Of a stretch of 64,000 bases of DNA, positions 36,750 through 45,701 are shown piece by piece (position 1 is the stretch's first letter; each line of letters starts with the position of its first letter). Made by a program: the position numbers and the translations under genes. Source of the stretch: Microcystis elabens FACHB-917 (lineage in GTDB: Bacteria > Cyanobacteriota > Cyanobacteriia > PCC-6307 > Cyanobiaceae); the NCBI RefSeq assembly GCF_014698445.1, contig NZ_JACJSZ010000010.1:1-64000 (forward strand). Direction: 5' to 3'. The notes under the pieces are model-generated. The model did not search any database, was not told the origin of the DNA, and saw nothing but the letters and a program-made list of their open reading frames with translations.

Positions 36750-38763
36750 AGCGGCGCGGCCCACCCGGCGGGAGCGGCTGGGGGTGTGGCTCAAGGACCG
36801 GCTCAGCTACGAATGGCACCTGCGCCGTCCAGCCCCGGCCCAGCTCGGCATCGCCAACCGCCGCGAGCGGCTGGAGCCCGCCCCGGATGGCTGGGGCCAG
36901 GCCTGCCGGTGGCGCTACACCTCCCGGTTGCACGCCCCCGCCGTCCAGCCGGAGCTGGGCCGGCGCCTGCTGCGCCGCTGCCTGGTGGCGGCGCCGATCC
37001 GGCGCCTGGCCGCCCCCGGCTGGGCCGATGGGCCACCGGAGCTGAGCGTGCTGATCGGCCACCGGGGCACCGAGCGGCTGCCCCTGCTGCTGGCCACCCT
37101 GGAGTCCCTTGCCGCCCAGGAGGACGTGCGGCTCGAGTGCCTGGTGATCGAGCAGGACAGCGAGCCCCGTATCGCCGACCGTCTGCCGGGCTGGGTGCAC
37201 CACATCCATGGGCCCCTGCCGGACCCCAGCGCCCCCTACAACCGCTCCCAAACCTTCAACCTCGGCGCCCGCGCCGCCCGCGCCCCGGTGCTGCTGCTGC
37301 ACGACAACGACATGCTCGTGCCCAGCGGCTACGCCCGCCGCCTGCTGGAGCGGATCGCCCGGGGCTACGCGGTGGTGAACCCGAAGCGGTTCGTCTTTTA
37401 CCTCGACGAGGCCCACAGCGCGGCGGTGCTGGCCGGCTCGGACGCCTATGACGCGCGACCCGCCGAGGCGATCGTGCAGAACCTGGAGGCTGGAGGCTCG
37501 ATGGCGATCACCGCCGAGGCCTATGCCGCCATCGGCGGCATGGATGAGGGCTTCGTCGGCTGGGGCGGGGAGGACAACGAGTTCTGGGACCGCTGCCTAA
37601 CCCGGCCCACCTGGATCTGGGGCTACGAACCGATCGTGCACCTCTGGCACCGCGGCCAGCCCCTCAAGCACCAGAAGGACAACCCCAACCTGGAGCGGGC
37701 CCGGGCCGTGATGCGCCGCCCGGCCCTCGAGCGCATCGCCGCCCTGCGGCCCGCGCCGGTGAGCGGCCTGGTCAGCACGATCATCCCGGTCCACAACCGC
37801 GCCGCCCTGCTGCGCGAAGCGGTGGGGAGCGTGCTGGCGCAGGACCACCGGCCGATCGAGATCGTCATCGTCGACGATGGCTCCAGCGACGACACCGGCG
37901 CCGTGGCCGACGGCCTCGCCGTCGCCCATCCAGGGATCCTCCGGGTGATCCACCAGCCCAACGGCGGTCCCGGAGCCGCCCGCCAGCGGGGCCTCGACCA
38001 CAGCCGCGGGGAATTCGTCCAGTACCTCGACAGCGACGACCTGCTGCTGCCCGGCAAGTTCAACGCCCAGGTGCGCGCCCTGCGGCGCTCTCCCGAAGCC
38101 GGCATCGCCTACGGACCCAGCATGGAGGAGGACCACTCCCTGCAGCCCGTCCAGCGGCGCGGCCCGATGCGGGCCACCGGCGTCCCCCAGGAGCGGCTGT
38201 TCCCCCGGCTGCTGCTGGAGCGCTGGTGGACCACCAGCGGCCCCCTCTACCGGCGCACCCTGCTCGACCGCATCGGCCCGTGGCAGCCCTGGATCAACGA
38301 GGAGGACTGGGAGTACGACGGCCGGGCCGGTGCGACCGGGACACCCCTGGTGTGGGTGCCGGAGCCGGTGTCGGTGCGGCGGATCCACATGGGCGACGAC
38401 CACCTCAGCGACCGGGGCCACCTCGACCCCCGCAAGCTGGCGGACCGGGCCCGGGCCCAGGACTCGCTGCTGCGCAGCGCCCTGGCCGCCGGGGTCGACC
38501 CCGATGGTCCGGAGATGGCCCGCTTCTCCCGCTCCGCCTTCCTGCTCAGCCGCCAGTGCGGTGCCGCCGGCGCCGAGCGGGCCTCCCGCCGCCTCCTCCG
38601 GCTGGCCCGGCGGACCGCCGCCCGGCAGCCGCGACGGCAGCTGGAGTTCCTCCTCTACGGCCTGCTGGCCACGGCCCTGGGCTGGAGACGGGCGGCCCGG
38701 CTGAGCATGGGGGTCCGGACATGGCGGCGGCCAGGACCCCGCCCAGGGGGGAACATGACCTGA
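36742..38763 (+). CDS. Two-domain GT2 glycosyltransferase
   Basis: 673 residues from ATG 36742. Two GT-A modules are fused. Module 1 (about residues 95-330): ELSVLIGHRGTERLPLLLAT, LLLHDNDMLVPSGYA, GFVGWGGEDNEFWDRC, the last being the galactosyltransferase/chondroitin-synthase type 'GWGxEDxD' element. Module 2 (about residues 348-560): STIIPVHNRAALLREAVGS, IVIVDDGSSDDTGAVADG, QYLDSDDLLLPGKF and INEEDWEYDG. A basic helical tail follows. It may add two sugars in sequence. It overlaps the previous gene by 8 bases. Confidence 0.92.
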   Translation: MAEAARPTRRERLGVWLKDRLSYEWHLRRPAPAQLGIANRRERLEPAPDGWGQACRWRYTSRLHAPAVQPELGRRLLRRCLVAAPIRRLAAPGWADGPPELSVLIGHRGTERLPLLLATLESLAAQEDVRLECLVIEQDSEPRIADRLPGWVHHIHGPLPDPSAPYNRSQTFNLGARAARAPVLLLHDNDMLVPSGYARRLLERIARGYAVVNPKRFVFYLDEAHSAAVLAGSDAYDARPAEAIVQNLEAGGSMAITAEAYAAIGGMDEGFVGWGGEDNEFWDRCLTRPTWIWGYEPIVHLWHRGQPLKHQKDNPNLERARAVMRRPALERIAALRPAPVSGLVSTIIPVHNRAALLREAVGSVLAQDHRPIEIVIVDDGSSDDTGAVADGLAVAHPGILRVIHQPNGGPGAARQRGLDHSRGEFVQYLDSDDLLLPGKFNAQVRALRRSPEAGIAYGPSMEEDHSLQPVQRRGPMRATGVPQERLFPRLLLERWWTTSGPLYRRTLLDRIGPWQPWINEEDWEYDGRAGATGTPLVWVPEPVSVRRIHMGDDHLSDRGHLDPRKLADRARAQDSLLRSALAAGVDPDGPEMARFSRSAFLLSRQCGAAGAERASRRLLRLARRTAARQPRRQLEFLLYGLLATALGWRRAARLSMGVRTWRRPGPRPGGNMT

Positions 38764-38767
38764 GGTG

Positions 38768-39703
38768 ATGCACGAGCCTGTGGAGCACGAATCCGGCGCG
38801 CCCCCGCTGGTGTCGGTGGTGATGGGGGTGCGCAACGGCGCCACCAGCCTGGCGGCGACCCTCGATTCCCTCACCGGCCAGGAGGGCGTGAATCTGGAGA
38901 TCGTGGTGATCAACGACGGCTCCAGCGACGACACCGGCGCCCTGCTGGCCGCCCGGGCCGCCGCCGAACCGCGGCTGCGGGTGCTGGAGCGGCCGGGCCG
39001 GGGCCTGACCCGGTCGCTGATCGAGGGCTGCCAGGCGGCTCGCGGCTCCTTCATCGCCCGCCAGGACGCCGGCGACCTCTCCCTGCCGGGGCGGCTGCTG
39101 AGACAGCTGCGCTGCCTCAAGCTGCACCCCGAAGCCAGCCTCTGCTCCACCCACGTGCGGCTAGTGGTGCCGGAAGGGGCCACCGTGCGCGTCAACGCGC
39201 CGGAGCCCGCTGAGCTGGCCGATGGGCTCACCGGTCCGGCCATCCACGGCTCGGTGATGATGCGGCGCAGCGCCTATGCGCGTGCCGGAGGCTATCGGCC
39301 GATGTTCTACTTCGCCCAGGACATCGATCTCTGGAGCCGCATGGTGGAGCTCGGCACCCACCTGGTGGTGCCCGAGGTGCTCTACGAGGCCACCCTCTCC
39401 CCCGGATCGATCAGCGGCTCGAGGCGCCGCGAGCAGGAGGCGTTCCACGCCCTGATCGTGGCGGCCACCGAGGCGCGCCGCGGCGGCCAGCCGGAGGCGC
39501 CCGTTCTGAAGGAGGCCGAGGCCCTGAGCGAACGCTGCCGCGGCTTGCGGGCCCAGCCCCGCCGCCAGGCCGATGGCGCCTACTTCATCGGCGCCTGCCT
39601 CAGCCGCGAGCACCCCGACCTGGCCCGCCGCTACCTGCGCCAGGCCCTGGCCCTGAACCCCTGGCACCTCAAGGCCCGGCTCAAGCTGGCCGCCCTGCCA
39701 TGA
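38768..39703 (+). CDS. GT2 family glycosyltransferase
   Basis: 311 residues from ATG 38768; GTG 38765 directly before it is equally possible. GT-A motifs: LVSVVMGVRNGATSLAATLD, IVVINDGSSDDTGALLAARA and SFIARQDAGDLSLPGRL (QDAGD for DxD). FYFAQDIDLWSRMVELG follows. A 24-base stretch encoding the SSDDTG loop is identical to the second module of the neighbour at 36742-38763, suggesting common origin of the two domains. It overlaps the next gene by ATGA. Confidence 0.92.
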   Translation: MHEPVEHESGAPPLVSVVMGVRNGATSLAATLDSLTGQEGVNLEIVVINDGSSDDTGALLAARAAAEPRLRVLERPGRGLTRSLIEGCQAARGSFIARQDAGDLSLPGRLLRQLRCLKLHPEASLCSTHVRLVVPEGATVRVNAPEPAELADGLTGPAIHGSVMMRRSAYARAGGYRPMFYFAQDIDLWSRMVELGTHLVVPEVLYEATLSPGSISGSRRREQEAFHALIVAATEARRGGQPEAPVLKEAEALSERCRGLRAQPRRQADGAYFIGACLSREHPDLARRYLRQALALNPWHLKARLKLAALP

Positions 39704-41766
39704 CCCTCAGCGTCGCCATTCCCACCTTCGGCCGCGATCAGGTGCTGATCGACAGCGTGGCCGCCCTGCTGGCGCTGGATCCGGCCCCGTTCGAGCTGCT
39801 GGTGGTCGACCAGACGCCCCGCCACGATCCCGACAGCGAGGCCCGGCTGGCGGCCTGGCAGGCGGAGGGGCGGATCCGTTGGCTGCGGCTGCCGACCCCC
39901 TCGATCACCGGCGCCATGAATGCGGCCCTGCAGGAGGCCCGCGGCGAGCGGGTGCTGTTCCTCGACGACGACATCCTGCCGGACCCGGAGCTGCTCAACG
40001 CCCACGAACGGGCGGGCGCAGCCGACCCCGACGCCATGCTGGCCGGTCGGGTGCTGCAGCCCTGGCACCGGGGCCAGAGCGATCCGGAGGACGGTCCGTT
40101 CCTGTTCAACAGCCTGCGGCCCCGCGCCGTGGAGGAATTCATGGGGGGCAACGTGGCCATTCCCCGGCGGCTGGCCCTGGAGCTGGGGGGGTTCGACCAG
40201 AACTTCGTGCGGGTGGCCTACCGCTTCGAGGCGGAATTCGCCTTCCGCTGGCGCCAGGCCGGCCATCCGATCCAGTACGTGCCCTGGGCCCTGATCCACC
40301 ACCTCCGGGCCGAGCGGGGCGGCACCCGCAGCTACGGCAAGCACCTCACCACGGTGAAGCCCGACCATGCCGTGGGGCGGTACTACTTCCAACTGCGCAC
40401 CCAGCCCCTGCCGGCGGCCCTGGCGGGCTGCCTGCGGGGCTGGCTGGGGTCGGTGCGCAGCCGCCACCATCTGCGCCATCCCTGGTGGATCCCCCCCACC
40501 CTGATCGCCGAAGGGCGGGGCCTGCTCTGGGCCCTGCGCCTGCAGCGGCGCGGGCCGGCCCTGCTGCCCTCCCGCCGCCGGCGGCGGCTGCTGATCGCCG
40601 GCAGCCACCCCGTCCAGTACCAGACCCCCCTGTTCCAGGCCCTGGCCGCCACCCCGAGCGTGGCCACGGACGTGCTCTACCTCACCCTTCCGGACGCCCG
40701 CACCCAGGGTCTGGGGTTCGGCGTCGCCTTCGAGTGGGACGTGCCGCTGCTGGAGGGTTACCCCTGGCACCGGGCCGCCAGTGGCCGGGGCCGCGGCATC
40801 ACCGCCGGCTACCGGGGGGTGTGGCTGGCCCGGCCCCTGGGGGAGCTGGGCTTCGGCCCGGCCCGCCAGCGGCCCGATGCCCTGCTGCTCACCGGCTGGC
40901 ACTTCCTGGGCATGGTGCAGCTGTTCATCGCCGCCCGGCTGCAAGGTCTGCCGGTGCTGCTGCGGATGGATTCCAACGCCTTCCGCCCCAGATCCTGGGC
41001 CCTGAACCTCACCTATTGGATCCTGTTTCGGGGGGTGTCGGTGGGCCTGCCCGTGGGCACGGCCAACGCCCGCTGGTACCGCCAGTTCGGTGTGCCCCGG
41101 AGCCGACTGGAGCCCTCACCCCACTTCGTCGACAACGCCTACTTCGGCGAGCGGGCCGCGACCCTGCGCCCCCGCAGGGACGCGCTGCGCCAGGACTGGG
41201 CCATCCCCCCGGAGGCCTTCTGCTTTCTGTTCGCCGGCAAGCTCCAGCCGAAGAAGCGGCCCCTCGACCTGCTCGAAGCGCTGCGGCTGCTGCTGACGGA
41301 CCCCCTGGCCCCCCCGGTGCATCTGCTGATCGTCGGAAGCGGCCCCCTGGAGGAGGCCTGCCGGGCGGTGGCCGGCCAGCACACCCTGCCAGTGAGTTTC
41401 GCCGGCTTCCTGAACCAGTCGGCGATGCCCTCGGCCTATGCGGTGGCCGACGCCCTCGTGCTGCCCTCCGACCACGGCGAGACCTGGGGGCTGGTGGTCA
41501 ACGAGGCCATGGCCTGCGGGCTGCCGGCGATCGTGAGCGACCAGGTGGGCTGCGCCGAGGACCTGGTGCTCGAGGGCCGCACGGGCCTGGTGAGCCCCAT
41601 CGGCCAGCCGGCGGCCCTGGCCGCGGCCATGGGGCGGATGGCCGCCGATCCGGCCGCCGCCGCCGCCATGGGGGAGGCGGCCCGGGAGCTGGTCAACAGC
41701 AGGTTCAGCGTGCGGAACGCCGCCGAGGGGATCCTGGCGGGGCTGGCCCTGCTGGAGCGCCGCTGA
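39700..41766 (+). CDS. GT2-GT4 fusion glycosyltransferase
   Basis: 688 residues, two catalytic folds in one chain. Residues 1-260 are GT2: LSVAIPTFGRDQVLIDSVAA, LLVVDQTPRHDPDSEA, VLFLDDDILPDPELL, GGNVAIPRRLALELGGFDQN. From about residue 300 a GT4 domain begins: LLIAGSHPVQYQTPLFQALA, CFLFAGKLQPKKRPLDLLEA, LLIVGSGPLEEACRA and SDHGETWGLVVNEAMACGLP with a good E-x7-E. Fusion implies consecutive transfers onto the same lipid-linked acceptor. ATGA overlap upstream. Confidence 0.92.
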   Translation: MTLSVAIPTFGRDQVLIDSVAALLALDPAPFELLVVDQTPRHDPDSEARLAAWQAEGRIRWLRLPTPSITGAMNAALQEARGERVLFLDDDILPDPELLNAHERAGAADPDAMLAGRVLQPWHRGQSDPEDGPFLFNSLRPRAVEEFMGGNVAIPRRLALELGGFDQNFVRVAYRFEAEFAFRWRQAGHPIQYVPWALIHHLRAERGGTRSYGKHLTTVKPDHAVGRYYFQLRTQPLPAALAGCLRGWLGSVRSRHHLRHPWWIPPTLIAEGRGLLWALRLQRRGPALLPSRRRRRLLIAGSHPVQYQTPLFQALAATPSVATDVLYLTLPDARTQGLGFGVAFEWDVPLLEGYPWHRAASGRGRGITAGYRGVWLARPLGELGFGPARQRPDALLLTGWHFLGMVQLFIAARLQGLPVLLRMDSNAFRPRSWALNLTYWILFRGVSVGLPVGTANARWYRQFGVPRSRLEPSPHFVDNAYFGERAATLRPRRDALRQDWAIPPEAFCFLFAGKLQPKKRPLDLLEALRLLLTDPLAPPVHLLIVGSGPLEEACRAVAGQHTLPVSFAGFLNQSAMPSAYAVADALVLPSDHGETWGLVVNEAMACGLPAIVSDQVGCAEDLVLEGRTGLVSPIGQPAALAAAMGRMAADPAAAAAMGEAARELVNSRFSVRNAAEGILAGLALLERR

Positions 41767-41767
41767 G

Positions 41768-43066
41768 ATGCCCAGAGCCCTGATCCTCTCCCTCCAGCCG
41801 CCCGGGGGCGGCGGCGTCCAGGCCCGCCGCTACGCCAAGCTCCTGCCCCATCTGCCGGCGGCCGGCTGGGAGTTCCATGTCGTCGGCCCCGATCCCCGGC
41901 TCGATGCGGTCACCCCGGAACCCTTCACCGTCCAGGACCGCTTCTGCCACTACAGCCGGCGGGTGTCCCGCTCCCAGCGCTGTGCGATCCGCAGGAACCG
42001 GCGCAGCCCCGGCTCACCGCTCCGCCTCTGGTTCGGCCTGCGCCAGCTGATCCACCGGCGGCTGGAGCAGCTGGGCCGCCACGACCCCCAGGCCCATGCC
42101 CTCGCGGGCCTCAGGACCACCGCCCTGGAGACGGCGGCGCGGATCCCCTTCGATGCGGTGGCCGGCATCTGCCCCGACTTCCGGGTGCTCGAGCTGGCGC
42201 GGGAGGTGGCCGGCGCGCTGGGCAAACCCTTCATCGCCATCTACGACGACCCCTTCGGCCACCGGGAGAAGGGCAGCTTCCATCCCGCCCACCCCGAGCG
42301 CCAGCGGGCCGTGCTGGCGGCCGCCGCCGGGGCCGTGTTCGCCTCGCCCCTCACCCTGGAGCGCTACCGGGAGCAGGGGCTGCTGGGCGAGACGCCGGCC
42401 CGGTTCCTGCCGGATTGCTTCGATCCGGGCGAAACCCCGCCGGCCGGCGCGACCGCCGGGACGGCCGGCGAGGAGGCGGGGCCGCGGGACTCCGCGCCGC
42501 TGACGCTGTTCCACCCCGGCAACCTGGGCCCCTGGCGGCCGATCGAACCGTTTCTGGACGCGGTGCGGCGCTGGCGGTCCGACGAGCAGGGTGGGCTGCG
42601 GATCCTGCTCTACGGCTATCTGTACGAGGCGGCGCGGGCCGCCATCGGCCGCGACCCTCACCTGCGCCAGGCCATCACGGTCCATGCCGCCGTCAGCAAC
42701 GAACGCTCGCACCGGCTGGCGGAGGCAGCCGATGCCCTGCTGGTGCTGATCGGCCCCCGTCACACCGACAACCTGCCCTCGAAGTTCTTCGAATACCTGC
42801 CCCACGCCACGCCGGTGCTGGTGGCCGGACCGGTCGGCAATCCCCTGCAGGCGATCGTCGCGGAGCTGGAGAAGGGGATCTACTGCGACATCGAGAGCAG
42901 CGCGGCCCTCTTCGAGGGCCTGCTGGCCCTGCAAAGCCGGGCCGGCTGGTTCCGGGAGCGCCACCGCCAGAACCGGGGCGCCATCGCCGCCTACGCCGCC
43001 CCCGTGGTGGCCCGCTCCTGGGGGGCGGCCTTCGACGCCTTCCTGGAGGTTCGCCCGACGCCATGA
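41768..43066 (+). CDS. GT4-like glycosyltransferase
   Basis: 432 residues, MPRALILSLQPPGGGGVQAR: a Gly-rich acceptor loop at the start as in GT-B enzymes. C-terminal part: TLFHPGNLGPWRPIEPFLDA, ILLYGYLYEAARAAIG, ADALLVLIGPRHTDN and LPSKFFEYLPHATPVLVAG, the 'SxKxFEYLxxxxPVL' donor-site motif. A short Ala/Gly-rich insert lies around residue 225. It starts one base after the previous stop and overlaps the next by ATGA. Confidence 0.88.
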   Translation: MPRALILSLQPPGGGGVQARRYAKLLPHLPAAGWEFHVVGPDPRLDAVTPEPFTVQDRFCHYSRRVSRSQRCAIRRNRRSPGSPLRLWFGLRQLIHRRLEQLGRHDPQAHALAGLRTTALETAARIPFDAVAGICPDFRVLELAREVAGALGKPFIAIYDDPFGHREKGSFHPAHPERQRAVLAAAAGAVFASPLTLERYREQGLLGETPARFLPDCFDPGETPPAGATAGTAGEEAGPRDSAPLTLFHPGNLGPWRPIEPFLDAVRRWRSDEQGGLRILLYGYLYEAARAAIGRDPHLRQAITVHAAVSNERSHRLAEAADALLVLIGPRHTDNLPSKFFEYLPHATPVLVAGPVGNPLQAIVAELEKGIYCDIESSAALFEGLLALQSRAGWFRERHRQNRGAIAAYAAPVVARSWGAAFDAFLEVRPTP

Positions 43067-44241
43067 GGGTTCTGCATGTCATTCCCTCGATCAGCCCGCT
43101 GCGGGGCGGCCCCAGTCGGGCCGTGATCGAGATGGTGGCGGCCCTGCGGCTCCAGGAGGTGGACGCGGCCATCCTCACCACCAACGACCACGGACCGGGG
43201 CTGCACCCCGAGCTGGTCACCGGCCGCTGGAGGGAGCACCAGGGCGTGCCGGTGCTGGCCTTTCCCCGCTGGAGCCCGCCCGTCGCCGCCCTGCGGGAGT
43301 TCGCCATCAGCCCCGGGCTCAGTCTCTGGCTGGCGCGCCATCTCAAGGCCTACGACCTGCTGCACGTCCACGCCCTGTTCTCCTACCCCTCCACCAGCGC
43401 CATGGCCCAGGCCCGCTGGGCCGGCGTTCCCTACATCCTGCGCAGCATCGGCCAGCTGAGCCCCTGGAGCCTGGCCCAGAGCCGCGGCCGCAAGCGTCTG
43501 ATGCTGGGCCTGATCGAACGCCGCAACCTGCAGCGGGCGGCCGCCCTGCACTTCACCACCGGCGCCGAGCGTGACGAGTCCGCCGCCCTCGGCCTGGCGC
43601 CCCCCACCCTGGTGCTCCCCCTGGGGGTGCGCGGTCCCGAACCGGCCGCCGCTCCGGCGGGAGACCCGGACGGCGCCGCGCCGGTCCGCTTCCTGTTCCT
43701 GTCGCGGCTGCACCCCAAGAAGCGTCTGGAGAACCTGCTCGATGCCCTGGCCCTGCTGGAGCAGAGCCGGCCCGAAGCAGCGTGGGATCTGGCGATCGCC
43801 GGCGAGGGGGAGCCGCGGTACGTCGCCGGCCTGCAGGAGCGCAGCCGGCGGCTGGGCCTCGAGGCCCGCTGCCGCTGGCTGGGGTTCGTGGAGGGGGAGG
43901 CCAAGTGGCGGGCGCTGCAGGCGGCCGACTGGTACGTACTGCCCTCGGCGGCGGAGAACTTCGGCATCGCCGCGGTGGAGGCGCTCGCCGCCGGCACCCC
44001 GGTGATTCTGTCCCCGGAGGTGGCCGTCGCCGCCGACGTCGGCCGCTGCGGGGCCGGCCTGGTCTGCGGCAGCGACCCCGAAGCTCTCGCCCGGGCCCTG
44101 GTCACCGGCCTGGAGCGACCGACCCTGTCAATGCGGGCGTCCGCCCTTAATCTGGCTCAGAAGGAATTTTCCTGGAGCACGATCGCCCTTCAGCTGCGTG
44201 ACGCTTACCGCCAGGTGCTGACCTCCGCCGCCGGCCGATGA
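43063..44241 (+). CDS. GT4 family glycosyltransferase
   Basis: 392 residues, MRVLHVIPSISPLRGGPSRA, a standard GT4 beginning with the GGP acceptor loop. DLLHVHALFSYPSTSAM and PYILRSIGQLSPWSL follow, then RFLFLSRLHPKKRLENLLDA, LAIAGEGEPRYVAGLQ and PSAAENFGIAAVEALAAGTP with intact E-x7-E. Probably mannosyl, glucosyl or fucosyl transfer; not decidable. It sits directly before the polymerase gene (ATGA overlap). Confidence 0.92.
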   Translation: MRVLHVIPSISPLRGGPSRAVIEMVAALRLQEVDAAILTTNDHGPGLHPELVTGRWREHQGVPVLAFPRWSPPVAALREFAISPGLSLWLARHLKAYDLLHVHALFSYPSTSAMAQARWAGVPYILRSIGQLSPWSLAQSRGRKRLMLGLIERRNLQRAAALHFTTGAERDESAALGLAPPTLVLPLGVRGPEPAAAPAGDPDGAAPVRFLFLSRLHPKKRLENLLDALALLEQSRPEAAWDLAIAGEGEPRYVAGLQERSRRLGLEARCRWLGFVEGEAKWRALQAADWYVLPSAAENFGIAAVEALAAGTPVILSPEVAVAADVGRCGAGLVCGSDPEALARALVTGLERPTLSMRASALNLAQKEFSWSTIALQLRDAYRQVLTSAAGR

Positions 44242-45701
44242 CCATCCTGCTGCTGATCGTGCTCTTCGGGGCCCTGGCCGCCGTGCTCCTGGACGGCGAC
44301 TGGCGGGCCGGCCTGATGGTCACCCTCCTGATCGGCTTCGTGCAGGACCCCCTGCGCAAGATCACCCCGGGCCAGCCCGGCTACATGGTGGGTCTGGTGC
44401 TGATCGGCTTCGCCCTCTGCGGGGCGGTGCTGCTGGAGCGGACAGGCCGCTTCAACCTGCGGGCCATGTTCTGGACCGTGCCCCAGTTCGACGGCTGGGT
44501 GACGATCTACTTCGCCCTGATTGCCCTGCAGAGCCTCAACAGCTTCGCCCGCTTCTCCGACATCCGTCTCACCGCCATCGGAGCCGCCTTCTACCTGGCT
44601 CCGGCCTTCGGTCTCTGGGTGGGCTTCCAGGTGGGCTGCTCCCTGCCGTTCCTCAGGCGCCTGCTGACGCTCTACCTGATCGGGTCAACGGTGATGGCCT
44701 TCACCGTGTACCTCAGCTTCCAGGGGGTCGACCATCCCAGCCTCCAGGAGGTGGGCGAGGGCCTGCTGATCACCTTCCGCCATGGCTTCTCCGCCCAGGG
44801 GGCCTCCGGCTTCTGGCGCACCAGTGAGATCGCCTCGTGGCAGCTGTCGGCGGCGGCCTGCATCGCCGCGTCGATGGGCATCGCCAGCCAGAAACCCACC
44901 AACCAGTTCGGCCTGCTGCTGCTGGCGGCCGGTTTCGCCTTCCTGACCATCCTCACCGGTCGCCGCAAGGCCCAGGTGCTGATCCTGGCGTTCGCGGCCA
45001 TCTATCTTCTGCTCTTCAGCCGCCGGGCCAGCCCAGCCTCCAAGGAGCGCGTGATCACGAGCGTGCTCGGGGTGGCCGGAATCTCTTACCCCCTCTATGC
45101 CTTCATCCTCTCGGAGAATCTCGGAGAGAACTTCGGCGAGTACACCAACCGCTCGCTGACCATCCAGCAGGACCTGGTGGAGCGCTTCGATTCCCAGGGC
45201 ATCGGTGCCACCCTCCGGGCCATCGAGGTCTCCGATGGCATCGGCATGGGGGTGGGTGCCGGCGCCAGCACCGGCGGCCTGGTCAGGAACGCGGCCCGCG
45301 ATGCGATCCAGAGCGTGGCCTTCGTCTCCGAGGGTGGCGGCGGCCGCCTCATCCTGGAACTGGGCATCCCGGGCATGGTGGTTCTCGGGGTGATCCTGAT
45401 GCTGCTGGCCCTCGTGCTGCTCCGCAACTTCCGGCTGCTGAAGCAATTCCCGCAGTCCACCTCGGCCCTGCTGATGGGTCTGATGTCCTTCGCCCTGGCC
45501 AATGTCCCGGCGTTCTTCTCGGCGGCCCAGCTCTACGGCGACCCCTTCGTGCTGATCCTGATGAGTCTGTCGCTGGGCTCCTTCCTGGCCATTCCCACCC
45601 TGCTCTCCCAGCAGCAGGAGCAGTGGGCGCTCTGGCAGCAGCAGCAGCAATGGCTTCTGGAACAGAGCTCCCAGGCCCAGAGCTCGCAGCCCCAGACATG
45701 A
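44238..45701 (+). CDS. Wzy / O-antigen-ligase-type polysaccharide polymerase
   Basis: 487 residues with about ten hydrophobic spans. A large periplasmic loop (ENLGENFGEYTNRSLTIQQD to VRNAARDAIQSVAFVSEGGG) precedes the last spans (LILELGIPGMVVLGVILMLL), typical of the Wzy_C / WaaL superfamily. It contains GIGMGVGAGAS, where polymerases often have a 'GxGxGxG' segment. The last 30 residues are Gln-rich (QQQEQWALWQQQQQWLLEQ). It would polymerise flipped repeat units in the periplasm; ligase activity is the alternative. ATGA overlaps on both sides. Confidence 0.85.
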   Translation: MTILLLIVLFGALAAVLLDGDWRAGLMVTLLIGFVQDPLRKITPGQPGYMVGLVLIGFALCGAVLLERTGRFNLRAMFWTVPQFDGWVTIYFALIALQSLNSFARFSDIRLTAIGAAFYLAPAFGLWVGFQVGCSLPFLRRLLTLYLIGSTVMAFTVYLSFQGVDHPSLQEVGEGLLITFRHGFSAQGASGFWRTSEIASWQLSAAACIAASMGIASQKPTNQFGLLLLAAGFAFLTILTGRRKAQVLILAFAAIYLLLFSRRASPASKERVITSVLGVAGISYPLYAFILSENLGENFGEYTNRSLTIQQDLVERFDSQGIGATLRAIEVSDGIGMGVGAGASTGGLVRNAARDAIQSVAFVSEGGGGRLILELGIPGMVVLGVILMLLALVLLRNFRLLKQFPQSTSALLMGLMSFALANVPAFFSAAQLYGDPFVLILMSLSLGSFLAIPTLLSQQQEQWALWQQQQQWLLEQSSQAQSSQPQT

